Origin: Alphaproteobacteria bacterium
GTDB lineage: Bacteria > Pseudomonadota > Alphaproteobacteria > Rhizobiales > Amorphaceae
Assembly: GCA_030431335.1 (NCBI GenBank)
Contig: JAUIJH010000044.1
Location: 1 to 33,658 of the forward strand
Reading direction: 5' to 3'
Length of the DNA: 33,658 nucleotides
In this document: positions 27,037 to 33,658 of the stretch, piece by piece
Layout of the letters: each line of letters starts with the position of its first letter
Position numbering within the stretch: position 1 is the first letter of the stretch
Made by a program: the position numbers and the translations under genes
The notes under the pieces: model-generated
What the model saw: the letters and a program-made list of their open reading frames with translations, nothing else
The model's database searches: none
What the model was told of the DNA's origin: nothing

Positions 27037-28097
27037 ACCGCCACCTTTCGGATCCACTGGTCGATCGCCACCGCCGAGATGATGAGGATGCCGATCAGCA
27101 TGTACGTCCACTGCGGATCGGTGCCGACCATTCTCAGCCCAAGCGAGAAGACGCCGACGATGAGGCCGCCGAACAGGGCGCCGACGATCGAGCCGCGCCC
27201 GCCGAACAGCGAGATGCCGCCGATCACCACGGCGGTGATCGATTCGATGTTGGCGAGCTGCCCCGAGGTGGGCGAGACGGAGCCGATGCGCCCGATCAGC
27301 ACCCACCCCGCCAGCGCGCAGATGAGCCCCGACAGCGCATAGACCGACACCAGCACGCGCCGCACCTGGACGCCCGAAAGCTGTGCCGCCTCCGGATCGT
27401 CGCCGACGGCATAGACGTGGCGGCCCCACGCGGTTTGCCGGAGCACATAGGCGAGGACGATGACGAGGACGATCATCACCACCACCCCGTAGGTGAAGAC
27501 GGCCCCGCCCAGCGTGAGTTTCTCGCCGAAGAATTGCAGCGCGGGCGCCTGCTCGGCGATCTCCTGGCTGCGGATCGTCTCGTTGCGCGAATAGAGGAAG
27601 TTGGCGGCGAGGAAGATCTGCCAGGTGCCGAGCGTCACGATGAAGGGCGGCAGCCGCATCACGGCGACGAGCACGCCGTTGATGACGCCCATGAAGGTGC
27701 CGGCCGCCAGGCCCAGCGCGATCGAGATTTCCGCCGGGATGCCGTAGCGGAAGGTCAGCTGGCCCATCAGCACCGAGGAGAACACCATGATGGCGCCCAC
27801 CGAAAGGTCGATGCCGGCCGTGAGGATGACCAGCGATTGCGCCGCCGCCGTGATGCCGACGATGGCCACCTGCTGCAGGATCAGGGTCAGCGCGAAGGGG
27901 GAGAAGAATTTCGAGCCGAGGATCAGCCCGAACACGGCCACGGACAGGATCAGCACGATCAGCGGCACCGCCGCCGGCGTCTGGTGCAGGAAATGCTGGA
28001 TGTGGGTCAGAGGGCCGCGCCGCTCGTCGTGAAATTCGGCGACCTTGGTGTCGCCCGAGGCGGACTTGTCGAAGTCCGATTGGGTGGCTTCGCTCAT
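27033..28097 (-). CDS. frcC: Fructose-type sugar ABC transporter, permease
   Basis: Inner-membrane channel of the importer, 354 residues, with a hydrophilic N-terminal tail of about 45 residues then eight to ten hydrophobic segments. The BPD_transp_2 family marks are ILTAGIDLSVGAIMV, LPPFIVTLGTWQI, AVGDDPEAAQLSGV and ITAVVIGGISLFGGRG. The GTDPQWTYMLIGILII segment and the IDQWIRKVAV end closely resemble Sinorhizobium FrcC as I remember it. The ATG at 28097 has AAGAGGA a few bases upstream. It lies 72 nt after frcB, a gap containing a perfect 11-bp hairpin, and overlaps frcA by four bases. Confidence 0.93.
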   Translation of the reverse strand: MSEATQSDFDKSASGDTKVAEFHDERRGPLTHIQHFLHQTPAAVPLIVLILSVAVFGLILGSKFFSPFALTLILQQVAIVGITAAAQSLVILTAGIDLSVGAIMVFSSVLMGQLTFRYGIPAEISIALGLAAGTFMGVINGVLVAVMRLPPFIVTLGTWQIFLAANFLYSRNETIRSQEIAEQAPALQFFGEKLTLGGAVFTYGVVVMIVLVIVLAYVLRQTAWGRHVYAVGDDPEAAQLSGVQVRRVLVSVYALSGLICALAGWVLIGRIGSVSPTSGQLANIESITAVVIGGISLFGGRGSIVGALFGGLIVGVFSLGLRMVGTDPQWTYMLIGILIISAVAIDQWIRKVAV

Positions 28098-28133
28098 TCT
28101 GTCCTCTTTCCTGCCGCGAGGCTGGCTTGCAAG

Positions 28134-28159
28134 GCGCGGGGGCGCCGACGCCCCCGCGC
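28134..28159 (-). terminator. Perfect 11-bp GC stem-loop between frcB and frcC
   Basis: GCGCGGGGGCG (28134-28144) and CGCCCCCGCGC (28149-28159) form an uninterrupted 11-bp stem with a CCGA tetraloop, 10 bases downstream of the frcB stop. It has no T-run. Stem-loops at this position in binding-protein-dependent operons are known to protect the receptor mRNA 3' end or cause partial termination, raising receptor over permease and ATPase levels. That function here is inferred. Confidence 0.65.
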
Positions 28160-28169
28160 AATTTGCCGA

Positions 28170-29189
28170 TCAGCCCCAGCAGAGCTCCGTCCCCTTGGCG
28201 GTGTCGATGGACTCCACACCATCCACCGGCTTGTCGGTGACGAGCGCGACACCGGTGTCGTAGAAGTCCTTGCCTTCGGTGGGCTTGGGCTTCTCGCCGG
28301 AGTCGGAGAAGGTCTTCACCGCCTCGACGCCGAGCGCGGCCATCTTCAGCGGATATTGCTGCGAGGTGGCACCGATGATGCCGTCCTTCACGTTGGCGAC
28401 GCCCGGGCAGCCGCCGTCGACCGAGATGATCAGCACGTCACCCTCGCGGCCGATCGCCTTCAGCGCCTCGTAGGCGCCCGCGGCGGCCGGCTCGTTGATC
28501 GTGTAGACGACGTTGATGAAGGGATCCTTGGCGAGGAGGTTTTCCATCGCGCGGCGGCCGCCTTCCTCGTTGCCCGCCGTCACGTCGTTGCCGACGATGC
28601 GCGGATCGTCCTCGTCGCCCCAGCGGTTGGGGTCGCCGAGCTCGATGCCGAAGCCCTTGAGGAAGCCCTGGTCGCGCAGGACGCCCACGGACGGCTGGCT
28701 GATCGCCAGGTCGAGCATCGCGATCTTGGCGTCGGCCTTGGCGTCGCCCAGCGTGGCGGCGGCCCACTGGCCGATCAATTCGCCGGCGAGGAAATTGTCG
28801 GTGGCGAAGGTGGCGTCGGCCGAATCGATCGGCTCCAGCGGCGTGTCGAGCGCGATGACCAGGAGCCCCGCATCGCGCGCCTGCTGCACCGCCGGCACGA
28901 TGGCCTTGGTGTCGGAGGCGGTCAGCAGGATGCCCTTGGCACCGTCGGCGATGCAGGTCTCGATCGCGGCCACCTGGCTCTCATGGTCGCCGTCGATCTT
29001 GCCGGCATAGCTCTTCAGCTCCATGCCGAGGGACTGCGCCTTCTCCGCCGCGCCTTCCTTCATCTTGACGAAGAAGGGATTGGTGTCGGTCTTGGTGATC
29101 AGACACACGGTCTGCGCGCTGGCCGCGCCTGCAAAACCGAACGCCGCAACCGTGAATGCTGCCGCAGTGGCCGCAATGATGGTCTTCAT
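28170..29189 (-). CDS. frcB: Fructose-type sugar ABC transporter, periplasmic substrate-binding protein
   Basis: Periplasmic receptor, 339 residues, LacI-like (Peripla_BP_4) fold. The ATG at 29189 has GGAGG four bases upstream; the open frame extends further but the signal peptide fixes the start ([24 protein letters not shown], cleavage near residue 25). Segments [77 protein letters not shown] and [14 protein letters not shown] match rhizobial FrcB closely, including the ending ELCWG. The family imports fructose and can also take ribose or mannose. First gene of frcBCA; no adjacent regulator or kinase (frcK/frcR) is seen on this side. Confidence 0.93.
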   Translation of the reverse strand: MKTIIAATAAAFTVAAFGFAGAASAQTVCLITKTDTNPFFVKMKEGAAEKAQSLGMELKSYAGKIDGDHESQVAAIETCIADGAKGILLTASDTKAIVPAVQQARDAGLLVIALDTPLEPIDSADATFATDNFLAGELIGQWAAATLGDAKADAKIAMLDLAISQPSVGVLRDQGFLKGFGIELGDPNRWGDEDDPRIVGNDVTAGNEEGGRRAMENLLAKDPFINVVYTINEPAAAGAYEALKAIGREGDVLIISVDGGCPGVANVKDGIIGATSQQYPLKMAALGVEAVKTFSDSGEKPKPTEGKDFYDTGVALVTDKPVDGVESIDTAKGTELCWG

Positions 29190-29240
29190 GTCGTCCTCCC
29201 GAAAATTCGCTTCTTGTTCAATTCGAAGCTGTAGGCCGAA

Positions 29241-29281
29241 CACTGGCAACCGATCGAACCCGCTGTCAATTTTAAATCGAG
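29241..29281 (-). promoter_or_regulatory. Possible promoter/operator region of frcB
   Basis: On the - strand a perfect TTGACA (29269-29264) lies in an AT-rich patch with the small dyad ATTT-T-AAAT (29268-29276 on the + strand), about 75-80 bp before the frcB start. The best -10 at legal spacing (CAGTGT) is poor, so the call is weak. It would fit control by a LacI- or ROK-type regulator, but no such gene is in the window. Confidence 0.2.
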
Positions 29282-29312
29282 TGGACCCCGGGGCTGCCAT
29301 CGTGGGGGTCCA
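29282..29312. other. Inverted repeat in the frcB-clcA divergent region
   Basis: TGGACCCC (29282-29289) and GGGGTCCA (29305-29312) are perfect 8-bp arms 15 nt apart, in the 232-bp region between divergent frcB and clcA. Not at the end of any gene, so an operator or a clcA leader structure is more likely than a terminator. Confidence 0.35.
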
Positions 29313-29421
29313 TCGCGGCGCCGAGGAACGGATGCGTTGGCTGCGATCTTGTACGCAAGCCCATGGCGTCCGTGGCCGCGCCGGGTTAACCCGGGCGCGA
29401 GATACCTGACAGGAGAGCGGC

Positions 29422-30819
29422 TTGCGCGATATCCGCTGGGCGAGCGACGTCAAATATGTGCTGATCGCGAGTCTCGCCGGCCTCAGTATCGGGTTCGTCG
29501 GCACCATCTTCCATCTGGCGTCCGATCGCCTGCTGAAGTGGCACGAGGGGCTGTTCGCGCAGGCGCCTCTCGCGCTGGCGTTGCTGGGCTCGGCGGCGTT
29601 GTCGGCCGTGCTGGTGCTGGTGGCGACGCAGCTGGTGCGCCGCTATGCGCCGGAGGCGGCCGGCAGCGGCGTGCATGAGATCGAGGGGGCGCTGGAATCG
29701 GCCCGTCCGACGCGGTGGAAGAGGGTGCTACCGGTCAAGTTCGTCGGCGGCATCCTGGCCATCGGCTCCGGGCTCGTGGTGGGGCGCGAGGGGCCGACCA
29801 TCCACATCGGCGCGTCGATCTCGGCCGCGCTGGCGCAGCTCTTCCGCCTCGGCAACGTGGACCGCAACGGCCTGGTCGCCGCCGGCGCCGCGGCCGGCCT
29901 TGCGGCCGCCTTCAATGCGCCCGTGGCGGCGGTGCTGTTCGTGATCGAGGAGACGCGGCGGCAGTTTCCCTACACGTTCTGGACGTATTGCGGCGTCATG
30001 TTCGCGTCCATCGGCGCCACGGTGGTCACCCAGCTGATCGCCGGCAGCCGGCCCGAACTCGAGATGGCGACGCTGGAGGTGCCGCTCTACATGCTGGCCG
30101 CCTTCGCGGCGTTGGGGGCGCTGATGGGGGTGGTGGGGGTGGCCTTCAACGCGGCGCTGGTGGCGACGCTCGACAAGGTCGACATCATCCACGGACACCA
30201 CCCCTGGATCGCGCCCTTGGGCGTGGGCGCCGTCATCGGCGCGCTGATCATCGTGATGCCGGAGGCGACCGAGGGCGGCGAAAGCCTGATCTCCAGCCTG
30301 ATCGACCGCGTCTTCACGGTGGAGACGCTGGCGGCCATCGTGGCGGTGCGCTTCCTCACCACGCTGGTCAGCTATTCGATCGGCGCGCCGGGGGGCATCT
30401 TCGCGCCGCTCCTGGCGCTCGCCACCGTGTTCGGCCTCCTGTTCCACGCGCTGCTCTATACGGCCTGGCCGACCCATTTCGAGGGCCACCACGCGGCATT
30501 CGCGGTGGCGGCGATGGCGGGCATCTTCGCGTCGTCCGTGCGGGCGCCGATGGTGGGGGTGGTGCTGGTCGCGGAGCTGACGCAGGGCTACAACCTGCTT
30601 CTGCCGGTGCTGATCACCGCCGCCACCTCCCACCTGCTGGCGCAGCTTCTGGGTGGCGAGCCGATCTACGAGACGCTGCTGAAGCGCGTGCTGAAGCGCG
30701 ACAAGGGCCGCGAGCCGCCGCCATCGCCAGCCGACGCGCGGGTGCCGCTGGAACTCGGCCCGGACCCGGGCGCGCCGCCGGTCGACGGCCCGTCCGGCGC
30801 GGATCGCCGCGACGGGTGA
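29422..30819 (+). CDS. clcA: ClC-family H+/Cl- exchange transporter
   Basis: Inner-membrane antiporter, 465 residues, exchanging about two Cl- for one H+; it helps in acid stress and charge balance. The start is TTG at 29422 with AGGAGAG at 29411-29417. Key features are present: Ser-filter loop [11 protein letters not shown] (S82), gating glutamate E123 in GREGPT, internal proton glutamate E177 in [11 protein letters not shown], selectivity segment GAPGGIFAP, and the Tyr of [10 protein letters not shown] (E. coli Y445 position). Presence of both glutamates argues for an exchanger rather than a passive channel. The GSGIP Pro is His here. A proline-rich, charged tail of about 45 residues follows the last helix; no CBS domains. 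A hairpin follows the stop. Confidence 0.95.
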   Translation: MRDIRWASDVKYVLIASLAGLSIGFVGTIFHLASDRLLKWHEGLFAQAPLALALLGSAALSAVLVLVATQLVRRYAPEAAGSGVHEIEGALESARPTRWKRVLPVKFVGGILAIGSGLVVGREGPTIHIGASISAALAQLFRLGNVDRNGLVAAGAAAGLAAAFNAPVAAVLFVIEETRRQFPYTFWTYCGVMFASIGATVVTQLIAGSRPELEMATLEVPLYMLAAFAALGALMGVVGVAFNAALVATLDKVDIIHGHHPWIAPLGVGAVIGALIIVMPEATEGGESLISSLIDRVFTVETLAAIVAVRFLTTLVSYSIGAPGGIFAPLLALATVFGLLFHALLYTAWPTHFEGHHAAFAVAAMAGIFASSVRAPMVGVVLVAELTQGYNLLLPVLITAATSHLLAQLLGGEPIYETLLKRVLKRDKGREPPPSPADARVPLELGPDPGAPPVDGPSGADRRDG

Positions 30820-30824
30820 GGGGC

Positions 30825-30848
30825 GCGGGCTCGTCTTGCTGAGCCCGC
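30825..30848. terminator. Stem-loop after clcA
   Basis: GCGGGCTC (30825-30832) and GAGCCCGC (30841-30848) form a perfect 8-bp stem with an 8-nt loop, beginning five bases after the clcA stop. No T-run follows, as with the other gene-end hairpins in this window. Probably a terminator or 3'-end stabiliser. Confidence 0.45.
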
Positions 30849-30897
30849 CGCCGTTCGACTACGGTGCCTCACGCGCGGGGTGTCAGGTGGCGCGACA

Positions 30898-31374
30898 ATG
30901 AAGGCGAGCGCGATGCGTTGGGTTGTAAAGATCGTGGTTGCGTCGCTCGTGGCGGGGCTCTTGTCGGCGTGCGTCTACAACAAGGCGGTGCCGATCGGCG
31001 GCAACGTGTGGGTGATGGAGACGGACGGGCGCGGCTCGCTGGGTGCGGCGCTGGTCGCCTCCAGCACGCTGCGCGACGCCGCGACGCTGACGCTGCAGGA
31101 GGGCTACACGCACTTCCTGTTGAAGGACGCGCCGGACCGGCCGCAGAACATCGGCGTGCAGGCGGTGCTCTACGGGTCGACCCGCACGGTCACCTACGCG
31201 GCCGACGTTGCGCCCACCGTGCCGGCCCCCGATGGCCGCGCGCCGCTGGTGGAAGTGCCCGGCGCGGATCCGACCCTGCGCACGCGCATCGCGGTTGAGA
31301 TGTTGGCGCGCACCGATCCGCGCAGCGCCCGAGCCTACGACGCGCTCAAGGTGCTGGCGGCGAGCAGCAAGTAG
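30898..31374 (+). CDS. Predicted lipoprotein, CC0125/CC1285-like
   Basis: 158 residues from the ATG at 30898 (AGGTGG upstream); an internal ATG at 30913 with GAAGG also works and gives 153 residues. The signal is WVVKIVVASLVAGLLSAC, with a lipobox LSAC and Cys at residue 25, followed by Val, so outer-membrane sorting is expected. The central part AALVASSTLRDAATLTLQEGYTHFLL resembles the RAAELTLxxGYxxF pattern of the CC0125/CC1285 lipoprotein family (from memory, weak match). The second half is a roughly 80-residue region with no recognisable motif. It lies 78 bp after clcA on the same strand but behind a hairpin, so it is probably a separate unit. Confidence 0.8.
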   Translation: MKASAMRWVVKIVVASLVAGLLSACVYNKAVPIGGNVWVMETDGRGSLGAALVASSTLRDAATLTLQEGYTHFLLKDAPDRPQNIGVQAVLYGSTRTVTYAADVAPTVPAPDGRAPLVEVPGADPTLRTRIAVEMLARTDPRSARAYDALKVLAASSK

Positions 31375-31442
31375 CGCGGCCGACGCCTCGGGCGCAGGGG
31401 CGCGGGGCAAAAGCCGGCGTGTCAGGCCAGGCGGCGGGAAAT

Positions 31443-31519
31443 TGGCGACCCCGGCAGGATTCGAACCTGCGACCGACGGCTTAGAAGGCCGCTGCTCTAT
31501 CCGACTGAGCTACGGGGCC
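31443..31519 (-). tRNA. tRNA-Arg (anticodon TCT)
   Basis: 77-nt cloverleaf including an encoded CCA. Acceptor GGCCCCG pairs with CGGGGTC (one G-T), discriminator G. The anticodon stem CGGC/GCCG holds loop CTTCTAA (anticodon TCT, reads AGA/AGG). The T-arm GCAGG-TTCGAAT-CCTGC is perfect. AGA and AGG are rare codons in such GC-rich genomes. Confidence 0.97.
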
Positions 31520-31527
31520 GATTGCGG

Positions 31528-31607
31528 GCGCGAGGCGCCACGTTGGGCAAGGGCGCGAGGCGCCTCATTTGCGCGAGGCGTCTCTTTGGCCAAAGGCGCG
31601 TGGCGCT
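31528..31607. repeat. Four degenerate copies of GCGCGAGGCGCC, plus a palindrome
   Basis: Copies are at 31528-31539 (exact), 31553-31564 (exact), 31571-31582 (GCGCGAGGCGTC) and 31596-31607 (GCGCGTGGCGCT), with starts spaced 25, 18 and 25 bp. A perfect 12-bp palindrome CTTTGGCCAAAG (31584-31595) sits between copies 3 and 4. The block fills the gap between tRNA-Arg and the stop of the complex I gene. It may fold as RNA or bind a protein; function unknown. Confidence 0.75.
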
Positions 31608-31913
31608 TCAGTGGGTCCACGGCGCGACACGGTCGGCGCGGAAATTGTCCGAATAGGAAATCTTCGGCTCGCTCGGCACGTGGACGGGGTCGATCCGCAC
31701 CTCGATGCCCTTGCGCTGGGCATAGTCGAGCGCCTCCTCCAGCGTGGCGAACTCGAGCCGCACCTGACGCGTGGTGTCGGGCGAGGACGTCCACCCCATC
31801 AGCGGGTCGACGCCGAGCGGCCCGTCGGGGATGAATTCCAGACGCCAGCGTCGCGTCTTGCGCGTGCCGGACTGCATGGCGTTTCGCGCCGGTTTATAGA
31901 TACGTGCGCGCAT
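31608..31913 (-). CDS. NADH dehydrogenase accessory subunit, NDUFS4-like (ETC complex I 18 kDa family)
   Basis: 101 residues, the alphaproteobacterial counterpart of the mitochondrial complex I subunit NDUFS4 (AQDQ/18 kDa), which stabilises the NADH-oxidising arm of complex I on the cytoplasmic side. The ATG at 31913 has GGGGAG at 31918-31923. The sequence begins [21 protein letters not shown] and continues [35 protein letters not shown] and [16 protein letters not shown], all typical of this family. The nuo operon is not nearby. The start is 29 nt from the 3' end of tRNA-Pro on the same strand, so the mRNA may be cut from a mixed tRNA-mRNA transcript. Confidence 0.93.
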   Translation of the reverse strand: MRARIYKPARNAMQSGTRKTRRWRLEFIPDGPLGVDPLMGWTSSPDTTRQVRLEFATLEEALDYAQRKGIEVRIDPVHVPSEPKISYSDNFRADRVAPWTH

Positions 31914-31942
31914 CGATCTCCCCATCTGGCCGAATGGCAACG

Positions 31943-32019
31943 TGGTCGGGGCAGCAAGATTCGAACTTACGACCCCCGGTTCCCAAAACCGGTGCTCTAC
32001 CAGGCTGAGCTATGCCCCG
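31943..32019 (-). tRNA. tRNA-Pro (anticodon TGG)
   Basis: 77-nt cloverleaf with encoded CCA. Acceptor CGGGGCA pairs with TGCCCCG, discriminator A. The anticodon stem CCGGT/ACCGG holds loop TTTGGGA (anticodon TGG, reads CCN by wobble after modification). T-arm GTAAG-TTCGAAT-CTTGC. It lies directly upstream of the NDUFS4-like gene. Confidence 0.97.
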
Positions 32020-32187
32020 CGTGCCACCCCGTTCCCGTACCATCGGATGGTCTGTCGGGGCAATGGCCGTGCGGGTGGCGGCTTGCCCCATGTGGGCGGA
32101 GGCGCCGCCGGCCGTTGGAGGCACGGATCGGGCGCATTCGCTGCGCATCTGGGCCTGAGCGAGAGGGAAATCGGGCGTCTTGGCGGC

Positions 32188-32724
32188 TCAGCGCTCGACG
32201 CGTCGGTGCAGCAGCCGGTCGCCCGGTGCAAGGCCAATGTCAGCCGCCACGCCGGCGTTCACCTCCAGCACGAACCGGGCCGGACCTTCTGATGGCACCG
32301 ATTCGGTCGAAAACGGGGTGGTGTCGGGGGCGATGGAGACCACCGTGCCGTCCGCGCCGATGAAGATCATGTCGAGGCTCAGCGGGGTGTTTTTCATCCA
32401 GAAGGCCTGATCGTCCTCCCGGCCGAAATCGAACAGCATGCCGTGATCGCGCGCCATTTCCTCGCGGAACATCAGCCCGCGGGCGCGCTCCACCGGATCG
32501 TCGGCGATCTCGATGGAGAAACGGTGCGCGCCGGTCGACGTCACCAGGACGGCGGTGTCGCTGCGGGTGGGCACCTCGACGGCGGCGGCGGCGTCCTGCG
32601 CGAACGCGGCTGGGGCGGGGCTGGCGAGGGCGAGGAAAAGCGCGGCGCCGGCGAGGCCCAGGCGCGCGCGGCCAATCTTGCGCCAAGCTGGGTGCAATGG
32701 GGTGGTGGGGTCCGTGGTGGGCAT
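32188..32724 (-). CDS. DUF192 family periplasmic protein
   Basis: 178 residues. The ATG at 32724 gives a basic N-region (WRKIGRARLG) and a signal peptide (LAGAALFLALASPAPAAFA), cleaved near residue 42. The ribosome site is weak, so the exact start is less certain; the frame is open well upstream. The DUF192 core is clear: FSIEIADDPVERARGLMFREEM, then HGMLFDFGREDDQAFWMKNT, LSLDMIFIGADGTVVSI, and the ending FVLEVNAGVAADIGLAPGDRL. The biochemical role of the family is not established; proteins are small beta-rich domains, often exported. In Hyphomicrobiales it commonly sits between a cold-shock gene and the complex I 18 kDa-like gene, as here. The 168 bp to tRNA-Pro hold no gene. Confidence 0.93.
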   Translation of the reverse strand: MPTTDPTTPLHPAWRKIGRARLGLAGAALFLALASPAPAAFAQDAAAAVEVPTRSDTAVLVTSTGAHRFSIEIADDPVERARGLMFREEMARDHGMLFDFGREDDQAFWMKNTPLSLDMIFIGADGTVVSIAPDTTPFSTESVPSEGPARFVLEVNAGVAADIGLAPGDRLLHRRVER

Positions 32725-33456
32725 GGTGACTCGCAGACTTATGGAGCGTCGCTCCGGGGCGCCGCTCACATCTTCGCGCGTCGGCGGCGCCGCCTCAAGC
32801 GGGAGAGCCGCGTTGGCGAGCGACCGGGGGCCTGGGGTTGAGGGGGCGGCCGGCCGCGGCTTGCGATCCGCGTTTGCGGCGATGGCGGGGTCAAGCCTGA
32901 CCCACCCGACCCGGATTATTTGAGGAGATGGCGTGCGCGAAATATTTCCGACCGGGTCGATCCACCTGCCCCAAAGCGCGCCCAGGGACCGCTCATCTGG
33001 GATCAACTGAGCAGACAATGAAATGTGCTCAAGTGATCCGGCGCGCAATGTTCCGATCGGTCGATAGACCTGATCGGAAAGCACCCTCCGAGAGCAGTAA
33101 GCGCTCGAGCGGGGCACTGAACGGACCGCAACGAGCTCGCTCATCATGTCCGGTGCGATCTTTGATCGCCCGGAGCGGTCCAAGTCGGGTGGCCGCTTCG
33201 GCGCAATCAGTTGCGCGAGGCCGTCGCGATGCCGGTTGCATAGCGTTCGCGGCCATCTAGGCAGTTCGAGAACTTGGCGGCACGGCCGAAGGCGAGCGAC
33301 GCGGCGTGCCGCGGCTGCGGGGATTGTCGTGCTTTTATACGCTGGCGCGGCGCACGGATCGCGCGCGCTTAATTGGCCGCACAGCGCGCGAGGGCAGGGG
33401 CCGCCCGTCGCGATTGGGAGCCGGAAGGGGGCGCCTGGGGGACCAGACGCTCGCCT
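32725..33456. other. 732-bp region with no convincing gene
   Basis: Open frames here (for example + strand 32928-33260, and the - strand extension of the DUF192 frame to 33183) have poor coding character: many Arg/Ser, no recognisable domain. From about 32910 to 33180 the sequence is noticeably AT-richer than its surroundings (GATTATTTGAGGAGATG, GAAATATTTCCG), unlike nearby genes. Structures seen: GGGTCA-AGCC-TGACCC (32888-32903) and a 7-bp GC stem, CGCGCGC (33362-33368) with GCGCGCG (33384-33390), downstream of the cold-shock stop. It may hold a promoter for DUF192, a terminator for the cold-shock gene, a small RNA or decayed foreign DNA. Confidence 0.5.
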
Positions 33457-33658
33457 TCAGTGCGACGAGGGGATGCTCGTGCCGGACTCGGGCAGGATCT
33501 CCGCCGCCATCAGGCCCTTCGGTCCGTTGCCGAAGCGCACCCGCACCACCTGGTTCGGCCGCAGCTCGGTCACGCCGAAGCGACGCAGCGTCTCCATGTG
33601 GACGAAGATGTCGGCGGTCCCGTCGCCGCGGGTCAGGAAACCGTAGCCCTTGCTGCGG
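33457..33658 (-). CDS. Cold-shock-domain protein (5' end outside window)
   Basis: The last 66 codons of a gene entering from the right edge, ending in TGA at 33457-33459. The reading is RSKGYGFLTRGDGTADIFVHMETLRR, giving the RNP1 motif (KGYGFL) and RNP2 motif (DIFVHM) of a nucleic-acid-binding cold-shock domain. VTELRPNQVVRVRFGNGPKGLMAAEI completes the five-strand barrel, and a short Ser-rich tail follows. The sequence matches the C-terminal domain of the two-domain (about 200-residue) cold-shock proteins of Hyphomicrobiales, which usually neighbour a DUF192 gene; whether a first domain exists cannot be seen. Likely an RNA chaperone. Confidence 0.92.
   Translation of the reverse strand, partial: RSKGYGFLTRGDGTADIFVHMETLRRFGVTELRPNQVVRVRFGNGPKGLMAAEILPESGTSIPSSH

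Noticed and set aside
32928..33260. 110-codon + strand frame with a good-looking GAGGAG ribosome site, and a possible transposase remnant (LIWDQ-like peptide in one frame)
   Set aside because: The peptide match is five residues in a frame that stops soon after. No terminal repeats or neighbouring transposase motifs were found; left as part of the unresolved gap.
33146..33646. 166-codon + strand frame at the right edge
   Set aside because: Antisense to the clear cold-shock domain on the other strand; Arg/Ser-rich with no recognisable motif.

Overview
The window looks like chromosomal housekeeping DNA from a high-GC alphaproteobacterium, most likely of the order Hyphomicrobiales (Rhizobiales). 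This rests on strong G/C bias at third codon positions, frequent ATGA stop/start overlaps, and several gene neighbourhoods known from that order: purN-purM divergent from hdaA-ppk-ppx; proS-lolC-lolD-dnaE; a fructose-type frcBCA ABC operon; and a cold-shock / DUF192 / complex I 18 kDa-like cluster with tRNAs. The genus cannot be named from the sequence alone.

Layout, left to right. (1) 2-5816, + strand: a family-5 (oligopeptide/dipeptide-type) ABC importer with a fused double ATPase (5' end outside the window), a large periplasmic binding protein and two permeases. It ends in a large stem-loop. (2) 5910-7642, +: gatC and gatA of the tRNA-dependent amidotransferase, without gatB. (3) 7680-8582, -: a MoxR/CoxD-type AAA+ ATPase without its usual VWA-domain partner. 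(4) 8688-11383, +: a GNAT acetyltransferase, a 27-bp tandem repeat, and a single-subunit molybdopterin oxidoreductase. (5) 11355-13039, -: purM-purN. (6) 13227-17662, +: hdaA, ppk and ppx (DnaA inactivation and polyphosphate turnover). (7) 17809-18541, -: two tiny paralogous lipoproteins. (8) 18677-25619, -: proS, lolC/E, lolD, a 32-residue membrane miniprotein with its own candidate promoter, and dnaE. (9) 25833-26240, +: a small secreted protein of unknown function. (10) 26257-29189, -: frcBCA, with a very stable hairpin after the binding-protein gene. (11) 29422-31374, +: a ClC-type H+/Cl- exchanger and a lipoprotein. (12) 31443-33658, -: tRNA-Arg(TCT), an NDUFS4-like complex I gene, tRNA-Pro(TGG), a DUF192 protein, a 732-bp stretch without a convincing gene, and the 3' end of a cold-shock-domain gene.

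The genes serve peptide and sugar import, purine and tRNA-linked metabolism, replication control and elongation, lipoprotein sorting and respiration. I see no integrase, transposase, phage module, CRISPR array or recognisable defence system. The least explained items are the paired small lipoproteins sharing an SPSVxYExxRFGSPE motif, the miniprotein in the dnaE leader, the 27-bp tandem repeat before the molybdo-enzyme, the repeat cluster between tRNA-Arg and the complex I gene, and several GC-rich stem-loops at gene ends without a following T-run. All database comparisons are from memory; no search was run.
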